Shown in pieces: positions 49,832-59,695 of a stretch of 64,000 bases of DNA (positions are counted from its first letter, which is position 1; the number at the start of each line of letters is the position of its first letter). A program made the position numbers and the translations under genes. The DNA lies in NCBI GenBank assembly GCA_018894105.1, contig CM032128.1:27737299-27801298 (forward strand), in the 5' to 3' direction. The notes under the pieces were generated by a model. The model ran no database searches. It was not told the DNA's origin and saw only the letters and a list, made by a program, of their open reading frames with translations. The stretch comes from Jacaranda mimosifolia (taxonomy: Eukaryota > Streptophyta > Magnoliopsida > Lamiales > Bignoniaceae).

Positions 49832-52830
49832 TTATTTTAAGGTTTTTAATCCCATTCCCCTTGACAAACGTTGAATTTGATTTCTAGATAAACCTTTTGT
49901 TAACGGATCCGCTATATTTTCCTTAGACTTTATATAGTCTATGGAGATTATTCCATTAGAGATCCATTGCTTAATGGTATTATGTCTTCGTCGTATATGA
50001 CGAGATTTACCGTTATACATGCTACTTTGAGCTCTTCCTATTGCTGACTGACTGTCATAATAAATTGTGATTGGTGGTACTAGCTTAGGCCAACATGGAA
50101 CATCTTCAAGAAAGTTACGAAGCCATTCTGCTTCTTCTCCTGCCTTATCTAAGGCAATGAACTCGGACTCCATTGTCGAACGAGCGATACACGTTTGTTT
50201 GGAAGATTTCCATGATACAGCAGCTCCAGCTAAAGTAAACACATATCCACTTGTGGATTTTGTGTCTTTAGTATCAGATATCCAATTTGCATCAGTATAT
50301 CCTTCTAAAACAGCTAGATATCTCGTATAACTCAGCCCATAATCCATCGTGTATCTGAGGTATCTCAGTACTCTAATTAGAGCTTTCCAATGGTCGTTAC
50401 TTGGGTTACTTGTGAACCTACTAAGTTTGTTCACAGCACAAGCGATATCGGGGCGAGTGCAGTTTGTTAAATACATTAAACTGCCTGTTATTCTGGAATA
50501 CTCGACTTGGGATATGGGCTCCCCCAGATTTTTGCTCAGACTTGTATTTGGATCTATAGGCGTTTTAACTGGGGCGCTATCAAAAGTATTAAACTTCTTA
50601 AGAATCTTCTCAACATAGTGAGACTGTTATAAAGTCAAGCCTTCTGAAGTTCTCATTATTTTTATACCCAGTATAACATCAGCCACGCCCATGTCTTTCA
50701 TGTCAAAGTGCTTTATGAGCATTTTCTTAGTAGTTATGATAACATCATGACTACTCCCAGTGATTAACATGTCATCTACGTATAGACAGACCATGACAAA
50801 TTCTGTTTGAGTGCCTCTCACATATACGCACTTGTCGCACTCATTGATCTTGAAACCGTTTAACAACATTGTTTTGTCAAAATTTTCATGTCATTGCTTT
50901 GGAGCTTGTTTAAGTCCATAGAGAGACTTAACAAGTCTACAAACCTTTTTTTCTTGTCCGGGAACAACAAAGCCCTCGGGTTGCTCCATATAGATTTCTT
51001 CATCTAACTCACCATTCAAGAAAGTCGTCTTTACATCCATTTGATGTAGTTCGAGGTTATGTAGCGCTGCAATGGCAATCAGCATTCTAATGGACGTGAT
51101 TCTTGTCACAGGTGAGTATGTATCGAAGAAATCAAGGCCTTCCTTCTGTTTGAACCCTTTAGCTACTAATCTAGCTTTATATTTGTCAATCGAGCCATCG
51201 ACCTTGTATTTTCTTCTAAGAATCCACTTGCAACCTAGCGGTTTATGACCTGCTGGGAGATCCGCTAGTTCCCAAGTATGATTTTGCATGATTGAATCTA
51301 TCTCGCTGTTTATAGCTTCTTTCCAGTACGGAGCATTTGGACTGGATAGAGCTTCACTGATAGTTCTGGGTTCACTTTCTAACATGTAAGTTAGAAAAAT
51401 TGGGCTGAAATATTTTGCTGTTTTGGCCTGTTTGCTACGTCTTAGCTCCCCAGTGGGAGAATCATTAGCTGATTCAAGAGTTCTTTTCTGAGAACTCATT
51501 TCTTCCTTCTCACATTTGTTAGGAAAGATGTTTTCAAAGAATACAGCGTTCCTTGATTCAATAATTACTCCTTCATTTAAGTCGGGAATTTCTGACTTAT
51601 GTATTAGGAATCGATAGGCACTACTATTGTTTGCATAACCGATAAAAATGCAATCAACTATTTTTGGTCCTATCTTAACCTGCTTCGGCTTAGGTACCTC
51701 TACCTTAGCCAAGCACCCCCACACTTTGAGGTATTTGTAGGAAGGTTTATGACCTTTCCATAACTCATATGGGGTTTTGTTCTTACTTTTATGAGGTATC
51801 TTATTTAAGATATGATTGGCTGAGAGAATTGCTTCTCCCCACATATTCTGGGGTAACCCAAAGTTGATTAGTATTACATTCATCATTTCTTTAAGCGTTC
51901 GATTTTTACGCTCAGCAATACCATTTGATTGTGGTGAATAAGGAGCCGTCGTTTGATGAATAATGCCAAACTCTGTGCAAAATTCCTCAAACGGTGCTCC
52001 GTATTCTCCACCTTTGTTGCTTCGAATAACTTTAATTCTTTTGCTGAGTTGATTTTCAACCTCAGTCTTATAACACTTGAATGCTTCAAGTGCTTCGTCT
52101 TTGCTTCGTAACAAGTATACGTAGCAAAATCTTGTGCAGTCATCGATAAAAGTAATGAAATACTTTTTCCCACCTCTAGTTTGCACAAATTTTAAGCCAC
52201 AAATGTCACTGTGAATTAATTCTAGAGGTGATGTGCTCCTCTCAACTAAACGAAATGGAGCTTTCGTCATCTTTGCTTCTACACAAATTTCACATTTATG
52301 ATTTGTGTCGATTTCAAATTGAGGTAATAGTTCTAAATTTACTAATCTTCGTAATGTGTTATAATTTACATGTCCTAATCTAACATGCCATAAATTAAAG
52401 CACTGAATCAAGTAAATAGAACCATTCACTGTATTCATTTCAATGTTTCTGAGTACAGGCATTACATTGAACTTAAACAACCCATTTTCCACATAACCTC
52501 TACCTAGGAACATGTTGTTTTTGGAAAGTACAAACTTGTTTGACTCAAATACAAGTTTAAAGCCACTTTTAACTAACAAGGAGCCTGATACTAGGTTTTT
52601 CCTAATATCTAGTACGTGCAGTACATCTATCAGGGCCAGTTCTTTGCCGGAAGTAAGCTTCAACACGACTCTTCCCAGTCCGACAATGTCTGAAGTAGCC
52701 GAGTTGCCCATATGTAGTCTCCTCCCATTTATGGGAATATAGATGGAGAACATAGACCGATTAGAGCACACATAACGAGTAGCTCCGGTATCTATCTACC
52801 ACTCCCTTGGGTAATCAACCAAATTGGCCT
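49832..52830 (-). pseudogene. pol of element B, nearly intact
   Basis: Protease: [16 protein letters not shown], with a stop (TAG) just before it in place of a Trp codon (about 52796). The long frame 52771-50891 (626 aa) covers the pre-integrase zinc region ([16 protein letters not shown]), the integrase core ([34 protein letters not shown]) and the first half of reverse transcriptase, up to [15 protein letters not shown] there replaces the usual Trp. RT continues 50869-50627 with CLYVDDMLITGS, and after another stop the connection and RNase H parts (50476-49832) end [17 protein letters not shown] handful of point changes separate it from an open frame, so it died recently or is propagated with help. 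Confidence 0.93.
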
Positions 52831-53766
52831 CAAAGACAACTGCCGAGAGGTTTAAATCAGACATATCCACAGGAACGGTCTTTTCCTCGGACATGTGGGC
52901 TTGATTTGGTTTGTTTTTCTTTGGAAGCCGACAGTCCTTGGCCCTATGCCCTGGCTTGCCACAGTTGTAGCAGCTTCCTGCAAACTTCTTGAGTTTCTTG
53001 GCCATGCTACTTTGACCGGCGTCTGCATGCTTTCGCTTCTTGCTTGTATTTGACTTTTTCTCTACCAAGTTCGCCTTGGCCTCCATCCTGAGCTTGCCTG
53101 TCTTAGCCTTAGAGGTACGATTATCTTCCTCAATTCTCAGCCTGACGATTAGATCTTCAAGACCCATCTCATTTCTCTTGTGCTTCAGATAGTTCTTGAA
53201 GTCTCTCCAAGATGGTGGTAGTTTCTCAATCGTCGCTGCCACTTGAAATGACTCACTCAGAGTCATGACCTTTGCATGAATCTCATGCAGGATAATATGC
53301 AATTCTTGAACTTGGTTCATGAGTGGCTTTGAGTCCACCATTTTGTAGTCCAAGAACTTGCCTACGACGAATTTCTTCAAGCCGGCATCCTCAGTACGGT
53401 ATTTCTTGTCCAAAGAATCCCACAACTCCTTGGCCGTCTTCAAGGACTATATACGTTGTACAATGAGTTGTCTAGCCCGTTGATTATATAGTTGCGACAT
53501 AGGAAGTCACATTGATTCCATGCATCATAAGCCGCCCATTTTTGGGGATCGGTGTCATTTTCAGGCACCGATGGAGCATCCTCTTTCAGGAACCGTACAA
53601 GGTTTAGAGTTGTCAGGTAGAACAACATCTTCTGTTGCCACCGTTTGAAATCGATGCCCTTGAACTTTTCTGGGCTTTCTCCATGCACCGGTGCTGGCGG
53701 CATGGTAGGCGGTGGAGCAGCCACTGTAACAACTGATGGAACACCGGTTGGTACTTGAGATGCCAT
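52796..53766 (-). pseudogene. gag of element B with one stop
   Basis: The start MASQVPTGVPSV opens the Copia gag domain. A TGA near 53440 (after NVYSP) splits it, and the second frame (53443-52796) holds KTAKELWDSLDKKYR and a complete CCHC knuckle, CYNCGKPGHRAKDC. Otherwise it is full length, about 320 codons. Confidence 0.92.
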
Positions 53767-53779
53767 TTGATCTATATAT

Positions 53780-53792
53780 AATTTACCTTAAG
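53780..53792 (-). promoter_or_regulatory. Atypical primer-binding region of element B
   Basis: On the minus strand the bases following the 5' LTR are AG then CTTAAGGTAAATT, not a tRNA-Met site. They can pair with AATTTGCCTTAAG inside the LTR (53863-53851), with one G-U pair. Element A has the same core, CTTAAGGTAA, in the same place. Confidence 0.5.
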
Positions 53793-53794
53793 CT

Positions 53795-54839
53795 TGTTAT
53801 AAAATTTAAGATCAAATGCAAGTCAAGGTAAGAGTTTATAACTCTCTTTCCTTAAGGCAAATTAGCCCCGCTACGGTGCTCACGGTTTATGGCTATTGCC
53901 TCCCAAGATACAACGACTAACGTTCAAGTAGTAGTAGCACTAAAAACTGCTTGACTCCAGCGAACTTAAAGAACGCTCCAAACTCTCTTTAACAGAATAT
54001 GAGAAATGAGGAAGAAGATATGAAAAATGCTATGAAATGTATATTATTTTCGGAGTGTGAAATGCAACAAGTGAGGGGCTGAATATATAGAGGATCAAGA
54101 GTCACATTGTATGGACATGTTAGTTCAACATGTCTTCTGATTAGGCCTTTGCAGCTACTGGACACAACCCTTGACTGTTCAGAGTTGCAATTTCAAACCG
54201 GAAAGGTATTTCCAGACTGTTCTGGAATTTAAACACCAAAAATTGTGTTTTTAAGATGAAAAGACATTTCCAGAAAAATCTGAAAATTAATTTAAAATCG
54301 GAGGTAATTAAATCCAAATGGGCTTTAATTGATTGCACTTTTAATTAAATGAAATAAGCCCAACAAAATAATTAATTAAATCTAGCCCAAAAAGATAAGG
54401 CCTGAGCCAAGCCAAGCCCAAGACCCAAGACCCGGACCCGAGCCCGTGCACGTGCCATCCTGAGCCGACTGGCCGGACGGGTGGGCGGCAGCGCGCACAC
54501 GCACGTGTAGCTTGGACCGAACCTATAGTCATCTGGGTCCTCTCCCCTTTAAAGACTATTGGTACCCCAAGGGGCCCAACCTTATAGTCCAAAATTGAGC
54601 TATATAAATATGTCAATTTTTTATTGTTTTTCCAATGTGGGACTCCTCATATTCCCACCTTTCCATCTTCTCTTAAACCCCACAATAGTCAACTCTTAGG
54701 GGCTTACTTTAGGCATTGATTTCTCATTCATTCAATAATGAATTTGAACAATTAATGACTCTATCATCATCTACTTTCAACGTAGATTACTCTATTTGAT
54801 CATCATTAATTAATTGGTCAAACTTACCAATTTCCAACA
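53795..54839 (-). repeat. 5' LTR of element B
   Basis: 1045 bp. On the minus strand the likely TATA box CTATATATTC lies at about 54090-54081, followed by a leader with GTTGTATCTTGGGAGG, a phrase also present in the LTRs of element A. Confidence 0.93.
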
Positions 54840-56040
54840 TTAGGCGGATTGAAACGTTGTTTACTTTATCACGAACAAAATGACAATCTATTTCTATATG
54901 CTTGGTCCGTTCCTGGAAAATGGGGTTTGTGGCAATGTGGAGAGCTGCACTGTTGTCACAGAAGAGTAAGGTGGGAATATGAGATTGGATATGGAGGTCC
55001 TTTAAGAGTTGTTGTGACCATGTGACTTCAAACTTTATTGTGGAAAGGGCTGGATACTCGACCTCGGCGGATGAACATGAGATGGTCGACTGTTTCTTAG
55101 ACTTCCAAGAGATGAGCGAGCGATCGAGGAATATCAAAAGCCTATTGTGGACTTTCGGGAGTCCCTATAAGACGCCCAGTCAGCATCAGAAAAGGCGTTG
55201 AGCTGGAGATTAGATTTGGCGGAGTCGAAAATCCCTTGGCCTGGGGAGCCTTTGAGGTATTGATGAAGATAGTGAGCTGCCCGTAGGTGAGATTGTCGTG
55301 GTTGCAAAACAAATTGACTTAATTTATTCACAGTGAAAGTGATGTCCGGGTGAGAGACCGTGTAAAGTAATCTGCGAACTAATCTGCGGTATTGGGATGG
55401 GTCCGATAATAGGTCACCAATGTCTGATTGTAGATGAACGTTGGGATCCATAGGAACAGGAGCAGGTTTAGTGGCTAATAATCCAATTTCTTCAAGCAAT
55501 TGGAGGGTGTATTGGTGCTAAATGAGTACTATTCCTACTGGTGAACGAGCAAGTTCCAAACCAAGGAAATATTTCAATGGTCCAAGGTCATGAAGTTTGA
55601 ACTTCTGTTGAAGAGCTGAGGTGATGCAGGTCTGAGAGGGTCTAGTTAGGATGATACCATCAACATAAATCAACAATGCCACGAAAGAAGAATCAGAACC
55701 ATGAACAAACAAACTGTAATATGATTTTGATTGAGTGAAACCGAGTTGAAGAAGAACCTGAGTGAGTTTGAAGTGCCATTGTCGAGAAGCTTGTCTGAGG
55801 CCGTAAATGGACTTATGTAACTTGTGTACAAGTGGTTGGTGATGCTGTGTAGTTGCTGGAGAATAACCTGGTGGAAGCTACATATAAATTTCTTCAAAGA
55901 GGTCGCGGTTTAGGAAGGTGTTTTTGACGTCCAACTGGTGCAAATGCCACTGATTTATGGCTGCAATTGCTATGAGCAATCTAATAGTGGTCAGCTTGGC
56001 AACCGGTGAGAATGTCTCAATAAAATAAACTCCTTGAAAA

Positions 56041-56266
56041 CCCCCTTACAAGTAATAGGATGTTACCTTGGGTTTAACGCATCCCAAAAGCTAGCTCATA
56101 AGGTGAGGAATGCTCAAAATCATATATAGAGATCACAACTTATTTATTTCACCAACGTGTGATACTAACACACCCAGGAATGAACATTTGGAGCATGAAA
56201 TAATATGAAATGGATGCTCAATAATATTGGATAACCCAATATTGGAAATGAGTAACTTTGGTAACA
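56041..56266. other. Foreign repeat fragment inside element E
   Basis: The sequence (AGCTAGCTCATAAGGTGAGG, CACCAACGTGTGATACTAAC) looks like part of another LTR or intergenic repeat and replaces the gag-to-integrase part of element E. No boundary repeats were found. Confidence 0.4.
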
Positions 56267-56555
56267 TATTATAAGAAAAATCTGCCATAAAAAAGAGCTT
56301 AGCTGAAACTAGAAACTTTCCATAAATGTAAAAATATGCATGGCAGCCTTTAATGCTACATTTATATACACGACTACAGAAAGGAAAGAAAGAGGAAAAA
56401 CCTAATTAACCACCTAACTATCTGGCTAACTAACTCGGTAACAAATTAATTTACAGAGTAAAATGTCTTCTAACTAATAGCTAACAGAAAAGATGTTACG
56501 TACAGCTGGATAAAAAGGAATGGTTACAAGCATGATTTTATGTACACTCTAATAG
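56267..56555 (-). repeat. 5' LTR of element E
   Basis: About 289 bp, starting TATTATAAGAAAAATCTGCC on the plus strand, so the TG end has mutated. It matches the copy at 47784-48067. Confidence 0.8.
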
Positions 56556-57265
56556 TTAATTTGTAGTTCATTAATTTATTAATAATTCTTCTAATTGTAT
56601 TAATTTAATATTGTAGGTATTATATTCAAATAATGTATTGAGCAATTATGATTTGAGGATATTTTCTTACTTCCAATAATGAAGATTAATAACTTATTTA
56701 GCCACTTATCACCCTTTAAAAATTTATTTGAACTTCTAAAATAATTTATTACTGTGTACAATAAAGTAATAGATGAATGCAAGTATACTATATTTCAACT
56801 TCATTTTTGTATTTTTTTCTTTTTCTGTTATATATATATATATATATATATATAAATGAATCCGATTTATATTTCAATAAGTTGCAAATTGAAACAACCA
56901 AAAACTTAACAAAAATAGTAGCAACAGTTAAAATAATATTTTCACCACATTATGCATTTCCACTGGTTCTCAATACAATTAAACGTGTGTACATGCTTAT
57001 GTTTTCATGTCAAAACAGTTAAAGAATTGAGTAATTGCTTTGAGTACACATCTGATCGTGGAAAGAAAATGCAGAAAAGAAGGCAGCCCACATGCTTCGC
57101 ATATAACTCGTAATGGATTCATGATCACTGATGTCATCATTTGTAAATTATGCTTTTATGGAATGATCAATTAATTTAGTGGCATCGTTCTCTCATATTT
57201 AAATATGTAATTTAGGGTTCAATAATGAGTTTTAATGTGCATGCGTGTGTAAATAAAAATAATTG
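56556..57265. other. Intergenic DNA
   Basis: AT-rich, with a (TA)n tract at 56829-56854. No gene was recognised. Confidence 0.6.
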
Positions 57266-57275
57266 TAAATTATGC

Positions 57276-58460
57276 GGCAAAATTGCATTTTTAGTCCTGT
57301 ACGATAGGGGGGGGGGTCTGCAACTTTAGTCTCATGCTTTTTCAAATTTTAGAAAACGTCCCAAAATTTAAAAAAGGTTGCAAAGTTAGTCCCACAGTTC
57401 AATTTCCGTCCAAAGTTAACGGAGAAAGCGCGTGTGACGCGCGTGGCCGTCTGATGCGCGTCGCCTCGGTGGAAAAATTGCACTTTTAGTCCCATACGTT
57501 AGGGGGAGGTTGCAACTTTAGTCCCATTGTAGATAAATTAATTTTAAACCAATTGAGAAGTGACACGTATAAAATAATATGCTAATTATTAATTTAAAAT
57601 TCTCTATTTATATTTTGGAATTTATTAAATTTAATTCTAAAAGATAAATGATTAATTTTAATTAATAATTTAGTATTTATTTTATATTCAAATCAAATAT
57701 TGACAAGTGTCAAAGATGGAGTGTCTATATCTATGGATCAATTAAATCAAAGATATTTGATATTATCTCTTGATATTGATATTATCTTTTGATATTTGAT
57801 ATTGACAAATCAAAGATATCCGATATTATCTATGGGTGTAAATGAGATGAGACTATTTGCGAACAGTTCGGGCTTAGTTCAAATAAAATCAAATTTAAGC
57901 ATCGATTTGAAGAAAAATAACGCCAATTCGAGGGCTTCACACCTTAATCTCGAATCAAATATCAAAAATATATGAGCTCTGAAGAACTCTTTGAAAGTCG
58001 TGGATATCCTTGAATTTGTTGAAGAGAATTGCTGAATTCCTTCAAAGTTTCTCTTACTTGCTAGAATTCATGTTATGTCAAATAAACTGGGATCACCCCT
58101 TTGTATAGGGGCTTGGTGGGAGATCCTAGATAATCTTAAACATCTTTGATAGTTATTTTATCAATGAGATAGTATCAAATATTAAGGGATAATAATTTAG
58201 GAGTGTAAATGAGTTGAACTGAGCCGAGCTCAGACAACTGAGCTCGAGCTCATCTCGTTGGAATAGGCAAAGACTCAGTCTCGGCTCGCTAAAGCTCGAT
58301 AAAGATCGATTCATATAGGTTTGAATGAGCTTGAGCTCGTATAAGCTCGAATGTGCTCTAGTTTGTATAAGCCCGAATGAGTTCGAGCCCATTTAGGCTT
58401 GAAACAAATAATTATTAGGTTTTTTTTTTCTTTTCAATTTTTAAATAATTTAATTCTTTC

Positions 58461-58498
<38 letters not shown>

Positions 58499-59213
58499 TC
58501 GCGAGCTTGTCGAGTCGAATACTATTGAGCTTGGCTTGGCTTGTTTGGCTGGCAAGCTTAGACTCTGCTCGGCTTCGCTCATTTAAGTTTGAGCCGAATT
58601 CGAGCTTTCATCGAGTCGATCTCGAACCGTTTGCGAATAATCTCATCTCATTTACACCCATAAATAATATCGGATATCTTTAATTTGCCAATATTAAACA
58701 TCAAACGATAATATCAATATCAAGAGATAATATCAATTATCTTTGATTTAATTGGTCCATAGATATAGACACTCCATCTTTGACACTTGCCAATATTTGA
58801 TTTGAATATAAAATAAATACTAAATTATTAATTAAAATTAATCATTTATCTTTTAGAATTAAATTTAATAAATCTCAAAATATAAATAGAGAATTTTAAA
58901 TTAATAATTAGCATATTGTTTTATACATGTTACTTCTCAATTAGTTTAAAATTAATTTATCTACAGTGGGACTAAAGTTGCAACCTCCTCCTAACATATG
59001 GGACTAAAAGTGCAATTTTTTCACCGGGGCGACGCGCATCAGATGGCCACGCGCGTCACACGCGCTTTCTCCGTTAACTTTTGGACGGAAATTGAGCTGT
59101 GGGACTAACTTTGCAACTTTTTTTAGATTTTGGGACGTTTTCTAAAATTTGAAAAAGCGTGGAACTAAAGTTGCAGACCCCCCTATTGTAGGGACTAAAA
59201 ATGCAATTTTGCC
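57276..59213. mobile_element. Mutator-type element with about 600-bp inverted arms, 1938 bp
   Basis: The left arm (57276 to about 57877) and right arm (about 58622-59213) are near-perfect inverse copies, starting GGCAAAATTGCATTTTTAGT and, reversed, GGCAAAATTGCATTTTTAGT. Both borders carry TAAATTATGC (57266-57275 and 59214-59223), a perfect 10-bp duplication. The arms include a CpG-rich block near 57425-57475 and 59025-59070 (GTGACGCGCGTGG). The centre (about 57835-58665) is rich in GAGCTCG words and GGGTGTAAATGAG-type termini, so a hAT-like MITE is probably nested there. No transposase is encoded. Confidence 0.9.
58462..58499. repeat. (AAT)n microsatellite
   Basis: About twelve TAA units inside the centre of the foldback element. 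Confidence 0.9.
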
Positions 59214-59223
59214 TAAATTATGC

Positions 59224-59695
59224 CCTCATAACTTCTCATATTTTCCCTATATATTGTGTCTCTGTGTGTGTGTTTTTTTAATATTTTATCTTTTTTCCTT
59301 TTTTTGTGGCTGAAATTTTATCTTTCTTGAAGGTACATTGTAAATAATAATAATTCCTTACCATCACCCACACAGATATAATTACTTGTAACAATCCACT
59401 TTCTGAATTATACAATAATATAGATTCTTTATGAAGATATGCAAGGTACATTTGGATCACTAATTATTTAATGTGTTCTCCACGATTGAGTACAAACAAA
59501 CATGCCACACGTACGTACATTAACAACAAAGCTGGAAGTTATTGAAATCCATGAAAAACAAGTAACACACACAAATATAAATAGCTTAATTGGCTGGGTA
59601 TGGACGCACAGTAGTAAGTAAATATGATTAACCCCTAGCCAGCCACTTATTCACAGATGCAACTGGATATGCATGAATGCATGCATGTATAATGA
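59224..59695. other. 3' flank of the terpene synthase gene
   Basis: It presumably contains the 3' untranslated region and polyadenylation site of the minus-strand gene. No second gene is visible. Confidence 0.55.

Larger units (their letters stand above)
48201..54839 (-). mobile_element. Copia retrotransposon B, the best preserved, nested in E
   Basis: LTRs of 1093 bp (48201-49293) and 1045 bp (53795-54839) are very similar apart from a few indels. A perfect TTAGG duplication flanks the element (48196-48200 and 54840-54844). The purine tract GTGGGGGAT stands before the 3' LTR. Gag and pol are nearly complete, with about five stops or shifts. The primer region is atypical, like that of element A. 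It is the youngest full element in the window by its look. Confidence 0.95.
48080..56040 (-). pseudogene. RT-RNase H relic of element E, interrupted by B
   Basis: On the minus strand it starts at about 56040 with RT motifs (SIYGLRQASRQWHFKL). The active-site motif reads YVDG instead of YVDD (about 55662), so the enzyme is dead. RNase H follows (55137 downward, SWKSKKQSTISCSSAEVEY) and reaches 54840, where element B intervenes. It resumes at 48200 with CLQAQIADVFTKPLPAAAL and stops at 48082-48080 (TGA). The frame is continuous once element B and one TTAGG copy are ignored. Several stops and shifts occur upstream. Confidence 0.85.
47784..56555 (-). mobile_element. Copia retrotransposon E, internally deleted and split by B
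   Basis: Short LTRs lie at 47784-48067 and about 56267-56555. The 3' purine tract on the minus strand is GAGGGAGGGGGGGTTGG. Only reverse transcriptase and RNase H remain. Gag, protease, integrase and the primer site are missing, and 56041-56266 holds unrelated repeat-like sequence. Element B is inserted in the RNase H gene. The flanks GTTTG and ATTTG are a possible 5-bp duplication if the right LTR ends a few bases later than given. Confidence 0.85.

Noticed and set aside
50067..50618. Plus-strand frames over the element B pol region
   Set aside because: They are shadows of the RNase H and reverse transcriptase coding sequence.
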